A stretch of 15,853 bases of DNA from DATCVA01 sp036567205 (GTDB lineage Bacteria; Pseudomonadota; Gammaproteobacteria; Burkholderiales; Burkholderiaceae_B): assembly GCA_036567205.1 (NCBI GenBank), contig DATCVA010000163.1:1-15853 (forward strand). Reading direction: 5' to 3'. The notes under the pieces were generated by a model, which was not told the origin of the DNA, made no database searches, and worked only from the letters and a program-made list of their open reading frames with translations. Every line of letters starts with the position of its first letter. The stretch's first letter is position 1. Position numbers and translations under genes: made by a program. This document shows, piece by piece, positions 6,952 through 15,077 of the stretch.

Positions 6952-8343
6952 TTGCACCCGCCTATGGATTCCACGAAAGCCCCCACGCCCCCACCTGAGG
7001 GCGACCTCCTTAAGGACCGCATACGCGCATGGGGAGTTAACGCCGCAAAAGTATTGCGTTACGCGGCGCAACGTGCAGGCGAAAAAAAACTGACGCAGGT
7101 CGCCGGCAGCCTGACTTTTACGACAGTACTTGCGATTGTTCCCCTGCTGGCCGTGATTCTGGCGCTGTTTACAGCTTTTCCGCTATTTGCCGACTTTAAA
7201 GATGCCCTCGAAAGCTTCCTGACGACCAGCCTGATGCCGCCCGCGGTGTCTGACAACGTCATGAACTATCTAAACCAATTCGCCGCGAAGGCCTCGGGCC
7301 TGACGGCCATTGGCACGGTGTTTTTAATCGTGGTGTCGGTCATGCTGATCATGACCATAGACACTGCCTTCAACGATATCTGGCACGTCGAACAACAACG
7401 GCCACTGCGCCAGCGCATGCTGGTGTATTGGGCAATTATCTCGCTGGGTCCTATTTTGGCCGGAGCCAGCTTATGGACAACATCATTTTTAGCTCGTGAG
7501 TCGCTGGGCCGTGTAGCCGAAGTCTCGCCAATCTTGAGCTTCGGTCTGTCAAGCGTTCCCTTGCTGTTGACCGGCCTGGGATTCACGGCATTATTTGTAA
7601 GCGTTCCTAACCGGCAAGTTTACTGGCGAGATGCGCTGGCTGGCGGTTTTGGCGCTGCCATTGTGCTGGAAATCATGAAAGCAGGATTTGCCGCCTACCT
7701 GACTCGCTTTCCGTCATACACCATAATTTATGGTGCGTTTGCAACACTGCCCATTTTTTTACTATGGATTTATTTGTCGTGGCTGGCCATTTTGTTTGGT
7801 GCAACTGTTGCGGCAACATTACCCTCGCTGCGCCTGCGTCGATGGGCCGAGAACCGTCAAGCGGGCGCAACCTTCGTCGATGCAGTCAACGTGATTCGAC
7901 TGCTGCGAAGCGCACAGGGAAGCCCTTCCCCGGGCCGCAGCACCCGATATCTTAGTGCCCATTTACGCCTGCATCCCGACGAGCTTTTAGCCGTCCTTAG
8001 AACCCTGAAAGAACTGGGTTACGTGGTTGCCACACAAGAAAAGGGAATTGACCAATGGGTACTGGCCTGCGATGTACGAGAGGCCAATTTGGGGCGCATC
8101 GTCGATGCCCTTCTTATTGATCGCAGCCAGATTGGCCTGTTGGAAGACCCCTTACTTTTAAATGCAATTTCTGCCTCGCTGTCGGCAACACCCGCGATTA
8201 CTCTAGAACAAGTGCTAGAAAATACACAAGCGGGCACTCTGGAAAACCCTGTAACGCTACCTGAAAGCAGCATTATGAGGCAAAATACATCTATAGCAAC
8301 ACACGAGCTGAACCAGGAGGTCAACAATGTTAAAAGTCAGTGA
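6952..8343 (+). CDS. YihY/BrkB family inner-membrane protein with long C-terminal extension
   Basis: This is a polytopic membrane protein of the YihY/BrkB family (formerly mis-called RNase BN), whose molecular role is unsettled. About six membrane spans are visible (near 55-78, 117-137, 158-178, 195-218, 225-245 and 258-290), with the family blocks SLTFTTVLAIVPLLAV and TIIYGAFATLPIFLLWIYLSW. Residues 300-463 form a soluble extension. Within it, TRYLSAHLRLHPDELLAVLRTLKELGYVV looks like a winged-helix-like fold. The shorter E. coli member lacks such a tail. The start is uncertain: TTG at 6952 gives 463 residues, ATG at 6964 gives 459, and an AAGG lies at an awkward distance from both. Its last 17 bases overlap the CBS-domain gene, implying translational coupling. 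Confidence 0.9.
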   Translation: MHPPMDSTKAPTPPPEGDLLKDRIRAWGVNAAKVLRYAAQRAGEKKLTQVAGSLTFTTVLAIVPLLAVILALFTAFPLFADFKDALESFLTTSLMPPAVSDNVMNYLNQFAAKASGLTAIGTVFLIVVSVMLIMTIDTAFNDIWHVEQQRPLRQRMLVYWAIISLGPILAGASLWTTSFLARESLGRVAEVSPILSFGLSSVPLLLTGLGFTALFVSVPNRQVYWRDALAGGFGAAIVLEIMKAGFAAYLTRFPSYTIIYGAFATLPIFLLWIYLSWLAILFGATVAATLPSLRLRRWAENRQAGATFVDAVNVIRLLRSAQGSPSPGRSTRYLSAHLRLHPDELLAVLRTLKELGYVVATQEKGIDQWVLACDVREANLGRIVDALLIDRSQIGLLEDPLLLNAISASLSATPAITLEQVLENTQAGTLENPVTLPESSIMRQNTSIATHELNQEVNNVKSQ

Positions 8344-8794
8344 AATTTTGCGGGTTAAAGGCCATACCCTTTATACCGCCACACCTGACACGCCCATTCT
8401 TCAAGCTCTGGAAACCATGAGTGAACAAGACATAGGTTCCCTGGTCATTATGGAGCACGGTCAGCTGGCAGGCATGCTTACCTTCCGCGAAATCATCCGG
8501 CATCTGCACAGACACCATGGCAACACCGGAACAAACACCATTCGCAGCATCATGGACGACGCACCAGTCAGCGTAACGCCCAATACCAGTGCCGAAGAAG
8601 TGCAACGCCTTATGCTCGACAAGCACGTGCGTTACATGCCCGTCATGGACGGCCCCATCCTGCAAGGCGTAATTTCTTTCTACGATATGGCGCAAGCCAT
8701 TGTTGCCGCCAAGCAGTTTGAAAACACAATGCTCAAAGCATACATTCGCGACTGGCCCGGCGACAACGAAAGCTCAAAAGCCGAACAAAGCTAG
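8327..8794 (+). CDS. Two-CBS-domain protein
   Basis: The 155 residues are almost entirely two CBS repeats, about residues 16-65 (ending GQLAGMLTFREIIRHL) and 76-128 (ending ILQGVISFYDMAQAI). Paired CBS domains usually bind adenine nucleotides and act as sensors; no catalytic domain is attached. The ATG at 8327 has a strong AGGAGG 7 bases upstream, inside the end of the YihY-type gene, with a 17-base overlap. Translational coupling suggests that the CBS protein works with or regulates the membrane protein, which is inference. The acidic, polar tail after residue 140 looks disordered. A stem-loop lies 7 bases after the stop. Confidence 0.92.
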   Translation: MLKVSEILRVKGHTLYTATPDTPILQALETMSEQDIGSLVIMEHGQLAGMLTFREIIRHLHRHHGNTGTNTIRSIMDDAPVSVTPNTSAEEVQRLMLDKHVRYMPVMDGPILQGVISFYDMAQAIVAAKQFENTMLKAYIRDWPGDNESSKAEQS

Positions 8795-8800
8795 TGTTCT

Positions 8801-8835
8801 GTCTGGTTAGTTTGCCACGAATAAACTAATCAGAC
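8801..8835. terminator. Stem-loop between convergent genes
   Basis: A 13-base arm at 8801-8813 pairs with 8823-8835 with a single G-U wobble, around a 9-base loop. It sits between the convergent ends of the CBS gene and dusA, where a bidirectional terminator is expected. There is no T-run after it on the plus strand, so it may instead be a transcript-end protecting structure or act with rho. Confidence 0.5.
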
Positions 8836-8861
8836 GAGGCACTGACCCGGCAAGTCAACGT

Positions 8862-9905
8862 TCAATCGTTCTGACGGGTCAAGTCCGACCAGGCTCGCTC
8901 AATCGCAGTGGCGTCATTACTGTTAAGGACCTTAGGGTCCGATAACGTTCTGCGCCAGTAGCGAGCCCCTGGACGGCCGCTCATCCAACCCAGCATGGGG
9001 CGAACAATTATTCGTAACGGTACGCCCTTCTTGATTTCGCTGGCCGCGTACTCGGTCATGGCATGTACTACCTGGGCCGGTTCCAATAGCGTCAGATCAG
9101 GATCGCACAGGCGCGACAATTGGCCCAGCACGCCGGGGTTATGCCAGGCCACCCGCCCCAGCATCACTCCATCGTATTGCGTCAGCAATGAATACGCCTG
9201 ATCGGCTTGAGCAATTCCGCCGTTCAGAATGATTTGACTATCGGGAAAGTCGGCCTTTAACCGGGCAGCGGCCTCGTAACGCAAAGGAGGGATCTGACGG
9301 TTGTCCTTCGGCGACAACCCCTTCAATACAGCATTACGCGCATGCACAATAAATATGCGGCAGCCCGCTTGATGCAACTGGCCCACAAAATCCCGAACAA
9401 AATCATAGGACTCGTTGTAATCAAGCCCCAGCCGATGCTTCACCGTAACCGGAACCGAGACAGCGTCTTGCATAGCTTTAATGCAATCAGCCACCAGATT
9501 GGGCTCCGCCATCAAACAGGCTCCGAACGCCCCCTTTTGCACACGTTCGGACGGGCAACCACAATTAAGATTGATTTCGTCGTAACCCCACTGCTGCCCC
9601 AATTTTGCCGCGTCGGCCAAGGCCTCGGGCTCACTGCCGCCTAACTGCAACGCAACCGGCTGCTCTGACGCATCGAAGTCCAGATGACGGGCGATATTGC
9701 CATGAAGCAAAGCGCCTGTGGTAATCATCTCGGTGTACAGTCGGGCGCGCGGCGCCAGCAGCCGATGAAAAAACCGGCAATGCCGATCTGTGACATCGAT
9801 CATGGGAGCAACGCAAACCCGCCAGTCGGCCGGGCTTGCATGGAGCGGTATACTTTTTGCGTCTTTCACGTTAACAAATGATTGCTCAGGTAATAGCTGT
9901 ATCAA
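8862..9905 (-). CDS. dusA: tRNA-dihydrouridine synthase A
   Basis: DusA reduces specific uridines (U20/U20a in E. coli) to dihydrouridine in the tRNA D-loop, using FMN and NADPH. The 347 residues have the usual length and order: RVCVAPMIDVTDRHCRFF near 29-46, LYTEMITTGA, QLGGSEPEALADAA, INLNCGCPSERVQKGAFGAC at 111-130 with C117 as the expected catalytic cysteine, VTVKHRLG, and NGGIAQADQA. The DusA rather than DusB/C subgroup is indicated by the NLN-GCPS-RV-GAFGACLM pattern. The start is uncertain: the longest frame begins at a TTG (9905) with no good Shine-Dalgarno, and a GTG at 9869 is an alternative. It is divergent from thrB across a 166-base gap. Confidence 0.95.
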   Translation of the reverse strand: MIQLLPEQSFVNVKDAKSIPLHASPADWRVCVAPMIDVTDRHCRFFHRLLAPRARLYTEMITTGALLHGNIARHLDFDASEQPVALQLGGSEPEALADAAKLGQQWGYDEINLNCGCPSERVQKGAFGACLMAEPNLVADCIKAMQDAVSVPVTVKHRLGLDYNESYDFVRDFVGQLHQAGCRIFIVHARNAVLKGLSPKDNRQIPPLRYEAAARLKADFPDSQIILNGGIAQADQAYSLLTQYDGVMLGRVAWHNPGVLGQLSRLCDPDLTLLEPAQVVHAMTEYAASEIKKGVPLRIIVRPMLGWMSGRPGARYWRRTLSDPKVLNSNDATAIERAWSDLTRQND

Positions 9906-10024
9906 ACTTTTCAGAACGCCATATTAGACTATCGTTCGGCACTATGCATGGCATTTAAGATGCACAATTAAGACTCGACCCGCACTCCCGGCGCAGAAGC
10001 GCTCAACCTGGTCTAAAATCAATG

Positions 10025-10049
10025 GCCCGAATAAACGGGCTTTTTCTTT
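10025..10049 (+). terminator. Intrinsic terminator in the thrB leader
   Basis: GCCCG (10025-10029) pairs with CGGGC (10036-10040) around AATAAA, followed directly by TTTTTCTTT. It reads on the plus strand and ends only 22 bases before the thrB ATG. dusA is transcribed the other way, so this cannot be a terminator for it. It would stop any transcript starting in the 120 bases upstream, so it may attenuate thrB or end a small RNA. Confidence 0.65.
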
Positions 10050-10071
10050 ATCTAACCCGAGCTTGCAGCCT

Positions 10072-11040
10072 ATGGCCGTTTTTACCCCTGTTAGCGACAG
10101 CGACGCGCGTAAACTTTTAACCCAGTACACCCTGGGAGAACTAGTTTCCTTGCGGGGCATTACCGCTGGTATTGAAAACACCAACTATTTCTTGACCACG
10201 ACACATGGCGAATATGTACTAACGATTTTCGAGGTGCTGACATACGAGCAACTGCCGTTCTACATTGAACTCATGCATCACCTGGCCGAACACGATATTC
10301 CGGTGCCACAACCGCAAACACGGATCAACGGCGAACGTTTGACAATATTGCACGACAAGCCCTGCGCGATCGTTACACGGTTGTCCGGCGGCTACGAACC
10401 TGCCCCCGGTTCCAACCATTGCGCCCTGGCCGGTCGAACGCTTGCCCGCGCCCATTTGGCGGGTACCACTTTCCAAATTAAACAGCCCAATTTGCGCGGA
10501 CTAAGCTGGTGGCAAGAAACCATACCCAAGGTATTGCCATTTCTAAACAGCCAGCAAACTGAACTGATTCAAACCACACTGCTCGAACAAACCCGGTTTG
10601 CCGCAAGCGAAACCTATCAGTCCTTGCCGTTCGGACCTGCCCATTGCGATCTGTTTCGCGATAATGTTTTATTTGACGGCACGTTCGAAATGCCCAAAAT
10701 GGGTGGGTTTATCGACTTTTACTTCGCAGGTTGGGACACATGGTTGTTTGACGTGGCGGTTAGCGTGAACGATTGGTGCATCGACAGAAACACCGGTGCT
10801 TTCGATCAAGAAAAATTACACGCCTGGCTAGAGTCCTACGCTGCCGTGCGCCCTTTCACCGGCGCCGAAAAACAGGCATGGCCTATTTTGCTTCAGGCAG
10901 CGGCATTGCGTTTCTGGGTTTCCAGATTATTTGACTATTTCCTTCCGCGGCCGGCTCAAACGCTTAAACCGCATGACCCGCGCCACTTTGAGCGTATTTT
11001 GATCGAGCGGCGCACAGCAATAATTCTAGATCTTCCGTAA
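10072..11040 (+). CDS. thrB: Homoserine kinase (APH/ThrB type II)
   Basis: ThrB phosphorylates homoserine to O-phosphohomoserine for threonine synthesis. This is the aminoglycoside-phosphotransferase-fold form used by many beta- and alphaproteobacteria, not the GHMP-kinase form of E. coli. The ATG at 10072 gives 322 residues; a TTG three codons earlier is less likely. Blocks are GITAGIENTNYFLTT at 29-43, EYVLTIFE, the catalytic loop with H191, D193 and N198 in GPAHCDLFRDNVLFDG, and metal-binding D215 in GFIDFYFAGWD. An intrinsic terminator lies in the leader just before the start codon, and the Shine-Dalgarno is weak. The next gene follows after 60 bp on the same strand. Confidence 0.96.
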   Translation: MAVFTPVSDSDARKLLTQYTLGELVSLRGITAGIENTNYFLTTTHGEYVLTIFEVLTYEQLPFYIELMHHLAEHDIPVPQPQTRINGERLTILHDKPCAIVTRLSGGYEPAPGSNHCALAGRTLARAHLAGTTFQIKQPNLRGLSWWQETIPKVLPFLNSQQTELIQTTLLEQTRFAASETYQSLPFGPAHCDLFRDNVLFDGTFEMPKMGGFIDFYFAGWDTWLFDVAVSVNDWCIDRNTGAFDQEKLHAWLESYAAVRPFTGAEKQAWPILLQAAALRFWVSRLFDYFLPRPAQTLKPHDPRHFERILIERRTAIILDLP

Positions 11041-11100
11041 AACAGGATTTGGAAAAAAACGCCGTAACACTATCACAACCCAGTAGGAATCAAACTCAAT

Positions 11101-11874
11101 ATGCAAGCTGCCATCCTCCCCTTCATGTCCGGCTGGCAATGGATTCAAGATGGAATCAAGCTTTTTAAACGCCAACCCATGGCAATGTTTTTCTGGAGCT
11201 TGATGACGGGTTTTTTCATAACCGTCAGTTACCTGATTCCATTGTTCGGCCAGATGGCGCTCATTGCATCAATGCCTTTACTCACGTTCATTACACTGTG
11301 CGCCTGCCGCCATATCGATGCAGGCCGTCCCATGGTGTTAGGAATGTGGTTCGAACCACTGCGCGAAGCAGACACCCGCAAGCGCTTGATACGGCTCGGA
11401 TTAACTTATTTAGGCTGTTGCTTGCTTGGCGGATTTATCGCCACCCTGCCCTTTATGGACGACATCATGGCCGCTATCGGTACAGAAGGAACCATTGACG
11501 AGACCGTGCTTATGCAAGCCGTCCGGGGTCCTTTCATAACCTTCGGCCTGTTATACGTTCTGATTTCAGCCATGTTCTGGCATGCCCCGGCATTGGTCGG
11601 CTGGCACAAAATCAAACTTGCACAGGCACTGTTCTACTCAATGGTGGCATGCTGGCGCAATAAATGGCCGTTTTTACTGTATGGAATCAGTTGGGCCGCC
11701 ATCTTCTTTGGAATACAACTAATGGGCGGTTTCATCACCAATCTGGGCCTCGCGCCAAGCATGGTGCAAATTATGCTGACCCCCGTAAATATTATTGTGG
11801 CGGCCGTTCTGTATTGCAGTTTTTATCCTACCTACATGAGCGTATTCGGCGCAAATTATCCGGCGCAAGAATAG
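11101..11874 (+). CDS. BPSS1780-type inner-membrane protein
   Basis: The 257 residues have about six hydrophobic segments (near 27-48, 50-70, 97-117, 145-163, 190-215 and 228-248). The N-terminal block GWQWIQDGIKLFKRQPMAMFFW and the C-terminal SFYPTYMSVFG match what I know as the BPSS1780 family, found next to homoserine kinase in Burkholderiales. Its function is unknown. AGGAA about 11 bases before the ATG is an acceptable Shine-Dalgarno. It lies 60 bp after thrB and probably shares its transcript. The stop is 5 bases before repeat copy B, which separates it from the convergent PHP gene. Confidence 0.88.
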   Translation: MQAAILPFMSGWQWIQDGIKLFKRQPMAMFFWSLMTGFFITVSYLIPLFGQMALIASMPLLTFITLCACRHIDAGRPMVLGMWFEPLREADTRKRLIRLGLTYLGCCLLGGFIATLPFMDDIMAAIGTEGTIDETVLMQAVRGPFITFGLLYVLISAMFWHAPALVGWHKIKLAQALFYSMVACWRNKWPFLLYGISWAAIFFGIQLMGGFITNLGLAPSMVQIMLTPVNIIVAAVLYCSFYPTYMSVFGANYPAQE

Positions 11875-11879
11875 CTACA

Positions 11880-11977
11880 CCATTTCCAATCAATTGTAAG
11901 CACGAAGGGCGGCACAGACAGTACATTGGTACGGCTGCTGCGCCGACACAGCCCACAATTGATTTGGAAATGGAATT
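11880..11977. repeat. Dispersed palindromic repeat, copy B (about 98 bp)
   Basis: The arm CCATTTCCAATCAATTGT at 11880-11897 is repeated inverted near 11954-11972 with a single one-base gap. The centre, read on the minus strand, has the stem GTAC-CAAT-GTAC. Alignment with copies A and C is clear over the arms and the core. Both arms carry TT where copy C has CC (aatcaaTTgt versus aatcaaCCgt), so pairing is kept. Its right end TAATTCC (minus strand) contains the TAA stop of the PHP gene, exactly as copy A does for leuD. It fills the gap between two convergent genes. Confidence 0.85.
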
Positions 11978-12824
11978 ACACCCAATCGTGCCAGATCGGC
12001 TTCAAATCAGAAGGCAACGCCGGCAGACAACCCAGATCAATTCTGCTTTCGCCGGGGCTGTGAAAATCTGAGCCGCGAGACGCCAGAAATCCGTAGTTAC
12101 GGGCGATTTGCGCATATTGACTGTACTGAGCAACGGTATGGCTACCGGTAATAACCTCAATGCCTTCCCCACCCATTTGTTTAAACTGGTCAAACAAGGC
12201 GCCGTATTGTGTACTGGAATATGCGTAACGACCCGGATGCGCTATGGCCGCACGCCCTCCGGCGTTGGTGACCCAGGCCACAGCCTCCTCCAGGCTGGCC
12301 CACTGAACTCGTACACTGGCTGGCTTGCCATCACCCAAATACTTGTCGAAAACCGCCTGCATGGTTTTGCAGTAGCCCTGTTTGACCATAAAGCGTGCAA
12401 AATGCGTACGGCTGATAAGTTCTGGATTACTAACATAGGGCAGCACGCCCTCGAGACTGCCCGTCATTCCCAGGGCGTCAAGGCGCGTCGCTATTTCCTT
12501 CGCACGCTTGATCCGGCCCGCGCGCACCACCGCAAGCCCCGCTCTAAGCGCAGCGTTATCAGGATCAATATTTAAACCGAGTATGTGTACTGTTTGATTC
12601 GCCCAGGTTACCGATATTTCGACGCCCGGAATGAACCGCATCCCCAGCGCCCGGGCAGTCGCGCCAGCCAGGCTCAGGCCCAACAATTCGTCGTGATCGG
12701 TTAACGCCCAAACCTGCACACCGTTGGCATGTGCACGAGCCGCGATATCGGCGGGTGTCAGAACGCCGTCGGAAACCGCGGAATGGCAGTGTAAATCGAC
12801 ATTTAAAGATGAAGCCGCAGTCAT
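11976..12824 (-). CDS. PHP-domain phosphatase, probably 3',5'-nucleoside bisphosphate phosphatase
   Basis: A metal-dependent PHP-family phosphoesterase. The closest described relatives act on 3',5'-nucleoside bisphosphates such as pAp. From the ATG at 12824 it has 282 residues, and the metal ligands are evident: H12, H14 and D19 in DLHCHSAVSDG, D43/H44/D45 in LTDHDE, E69 in GVEIS, then SRTHFARF, AIAHPGRY and RGSDFHSP. A GTG at 12845, 3 bases after the hydrolase stop, would add seven residues; the Shine-Dalgarno evidence does not decide. It is the last gene of the minus-strand run from E1-beta and is tightly linked to the hydrolase gene. Its TAA stop lies in repeat copy B. The substrate is inferred from family only. 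Confidence 0.9.
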   Translation of the reverse strand: MTAASSLNVDLHCHSAVSDGVLTPADIAARAHANGVQVWALTDHDELLGLSLAGATARALGMRFIPGVEISVTWANQTVHILGLNIDPDNAALRAGLAVVRAGRIKRAKEIATRLDALGMTGSLEGVLPYVSNPELISRTHFARFMVKQGYCKTMQAVFDKYLGDGKPASVRVQWASLEEAVAWVTNAGGRAAIAHPGRYAYSSTQYGALFDQFKQMGGEGIEVITGSHTVAQYSQYAQIARNYGFLASRGSDFHSPGESRIDLGCLPALPSDLKPIWHDWV

Positions 12825-12848
12825 ACCTGATCTATTATCGTGCACTAA

Positions 12849-13787
12849 CTATTTGGCCAACAAAAATTGTTCAACTACAGTAATTTGATCGTCAACCATA
12901 AAAGTCGGTGCATGTCCGACAGCGGTGAATTCGACCAACTTTGCCTGGCTATTGCGTGACAACATTTCCTTTGCCGACTTGGCCGTCAGCAGATCGGAAA
13001 GCTCGCCTCTGGTAATGAGTATAGGTGATTTGATACTTTCATACGATGCCCAAAGAAGCAGTTCAGAGGCATGCGTAATGGCTTCGGTTTGCAACACCAT
13101 GGGCTGCGCAAGCCTTAAATCGTAATGTTTAACCCAATGCGAGCCTTGTTGATTAAACACATAGCGAGTGAGCTGTTCCCACTGGGCGTCGCTGTGCGGA
13201 CCAAACCCGGCCGATACCGCCCGTACATAATCGACTGCTTGCGAAAACGAATTGAACTCAAGCTTCTGGCCGACATATTCGGCAATACGCGCCAACCCGT
13301 CAGTATTCAAACAGGGGCCGATGTCGTTAAGCACCATCTTATCGAAGCTGACAGTCTGGCCCTCCGCAAGCCCGAAAGCGCCTCTTGGCGGCCTTTGCGC
13401 AGCCGACATAGCCACGGCTCCGGCCAACCCCATGCCGATTAGCCCGCCCATTGAGGTACCCACCCAATCGAGCTGTACCGGCCGCACCCGGGCGATAAGC
13501 GTAAGGATATCGGCAACATACTGGGCTATTACATAGCTGGCCGGATTAAGCAACCAATCGGACTTGCCCCGCCCCACAATATCGGGACACACCACGCGGT
13601 AATGCGCACTGAGCCGTTTGGCAAGCTCATCAAAATCACGGCCTGTCCGGGTTAAGCCATGCACACAGATGACGACCCGGTCGTTGTCGGGATGGCCCCA
13701 TTCCCAATAAGCCATTCGATGCGTTCCTGAAGGGCTGGCACACATTACATAATCGAGACGGGGTTCCTGCATAAAAATAGCACTCAC
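12849..13787 (-). CDS. Alpha/beta-hydrolase of unknown substrate
   Basis: The 312 residues have the complete hydrolase triad: S112 in GTSMGG (nucleophile elbow), D265 in RGELSDLLT and H292 in VGHAPTF. The oxyanion-hole block is CVHGLTRTGRDFD near 41-53, and VVCPDIVGRGKSDW follows. No signal peptide is seen, so it is probably cytoplasmic. The substrate cannot be told from sequence; esterase or hydrolase are safe terms. The frame opens with a GTG at 13787 and has an ATG at 13772 (MQEPRLDYV); neither has a good Shine-Dalgarno. It lies 40 bp after the E2 gene and abuts the PHP gene, so it is likely part of the bkd transcript. Confidence 0.9.
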   Translation of the reverse strand: MSAIFMQEPRLDYVMCASPSGTHRMAYWEWGHPDNDRVVICVHGLTRTGRDFDELAKRLSAHYRVVCPDIVGRGKSDWLLNPASYVIAQYVADILTLIARVRPVQLDWVGTSMGGLIGMGLAGAVAMSAAQRPPRGAFGLAEGQTVSFDKMVLNDIGPCLNTDGLARIAEYVGQKLEFNSFSQAVDYVRAVSAGFGPHSDAQWEQLTRYVFNQQGSHWVKHYDLRLAQPMVLQTEAITHASELLLWASYESIKSPILITRGELSDLLTAKSAKEMLSRNSQAKLVEFTAVGHAPTFMVDDQITVVEQFLLAK

Positions 13788-13827
13788 GCAAAAAAGGGAG
13801 AAAACAATGGTAATTCGTTTTGGCTTG

Positions 13828-15060
13828 TTATGCTATGAATAGCATAGCCGGGCATTCCAGATAGCCCTTTATTTTCTGTATGAACTGTGCTGCCAACAGG
13901 CCATCGATAAGCCGATGATCAAAGGATGAAGACAAATTCATCATTTTTCGCGCTATCACAGCACCGTTGTAAATCATGGGCCGTTCCACAATGCGATTAA
14001 CGCCTACTATAGCCACTTCGGGATAGTTGATTATCGGTGTCGAAACAATGCCGCCCAACGCCCCCAAGCTGGTAATCGTAATCGTAGAGCCGGCCAGTTC
14101 GTCTCGTTTAGCCTTGCCATCACGAGTAAGCTCTGCCAAACGCGCCACTTCGGTTGCCGCCGACCACAGATCCAGGGTCTCGGCATGATACAACACCGGC
14201 ACCTTCAAACCGCCTTCGGTTTGCGTAGCGATGCCAATATGAACAGCCGAGTAATGCGTCACCACAAAGGCATTATCGTCGAAACGTGCATTGACTTGCG
14301 GAAACTCTGCCACAGCCAGCACTATGGCCCGAACCAAAAAAGGCAATAAGGTCAGGCGCCCCCGCTCGCTTTCCCATTGCGCATTAAGACGCACACGCAG
14401 CAGTTCAAGTTCTGTCACGTCTATTTCCTCGACATAGGTGACATGCGGAATATGCCGCTTCGATTCCTGCATTTTTTCAGCAATTTTTCGGCGCACCCCA
14501 ATGACCGGTATGTCCGTTGTCTGATCACGTGGTGCGTAACCGGCAGCGCCGGAAAGTGTTGCGGCAATATGCCCGCCACCAACGCTCCTGCTTTGCAGGT
14601 CATCGTGCGTAATGCGACCACCCGGGCCACTGCCTTTTACCGAGCGCAATTCGAGACCGAGCTCCCTGGCATGTCGCCGCACCGATGGCGACGCAAGGGG
14701 TTTACCGCCCAGCAGACCGGAATCTTCTGCTTTCGCCTGCTGGCCGGCAAGCGGCGACAAAGCGGTCTGCGCAGATGTCAGCGTTGTTTCGGCCGGGTCC
14801 GGGGCCTTCTGCAAGCCGCCGCCGACTTCCAGGCTTATCAACTTGGAGCCAACGGCAATCAATTGACCTACCTGCGCTCCAAGCGAAACAACTTTACCGA
14901 TAATCGGCGACGGCACTTCGACCGTGGCTTTGTCGGTCATGACTTCGGCCAATATCTGATCTTCGGATACCTGATCGCCAGGTCCAACATGCCATTGCAC
15001 CAGCTCTACTTCTGCGATCCCTTCACCAATATCCGGCACTTTAATTGTATGGATAGCCAC
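13828..15060 (-). CDS. bkdB: Branched-chain 2-oxoacid dehydrogenase E2 (dihydrolipoyl acyltransferase)
   Basis: E2 carries acyl groups on a lipoyl arm from E1 to coenzyme A during breakdown of the 2-oxoacids of valine, leucine and isoleucine. The GTG at 15060, with GGGAGG 6 bases upstream, gives 410 residues starting MAIHTIKVPDIGEGIAEVEL; an in-frame GTG four codons earlier overlaps that Shine-Dalgarno. There is one lipoyl domain (1-80) with K44 in VMTDKATVEVPSP, a linker, and a peripheral-subunit-binding domain in ASPSVRRHARELGLELR. The catalytic acyltransferase domain ends with FDHRLIDG (H382). MTDKATVE and the E1-beta neighbour favour the branched-chain over the pyruvate complex. The E3 gene is not downstream. 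Confidence 0.93.
   Translation of the reverse strand: MAIHTIKVPDIGEGIAEVELVQWHVGPGDQVSEDQILAEVMTDKATVEVPSPIIGKVVSLGAQVGQLIAVGSKLISLEVGGGLQKAPDPAETTLTSAQTALSPLAGQQAKAEDSGLLGGKPLASPSVRRHARELGLELRSVKGSGPGGRITHDDLQSRSVGGGHIAATLSGAAGYAPRDQTTDIPVIGVRRKIAEKMQESKRHIPHVTYVEEIDVTELELLRVRLNAQWESERGRLTLLPFLVRAIVLAVAEFPQVNARFDDNAFVVTHYSAVHIGIATQTEGGLKVPVLYHAETLDLWSAATEVARLAELTRDGKAKRDELAGSTITITSLGALGGIVSTPIINYPEVAIVGVNRIVERPMIYNGAVIARKMMNLSSSFDHRLIDGLLAAQFIQKIKGYLECPAMLFIA
13829..13846. other. Perfect inverted repeat over the E2 stop codon
   Basis: TATGCTAT and ATAGCATA are perfectly complementary around a central GA, and the E2 TAA stop lies at one end. An A/T-rich hairpin could form at the transcript end, but no T-run follows directly, so terminator activity is doubtful. 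Confidence 0.3.
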
Positions 15061-15077
15061 GCTGCCTCCCACCGTCT

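Noticed and set aside
9942..10184. Minus-strand open frame across the dusA-thrB gap
   Set aside because: It overlaps the well-supported thrB start and has no recognisable sequence; a shadow frame.
13796..13842. Plus-strand mini-frame of 11 codons with a good GGGAG ribosome site at 13796
   Set aside because: Too short, overlaps the E2 end on the other strand, and no other support.
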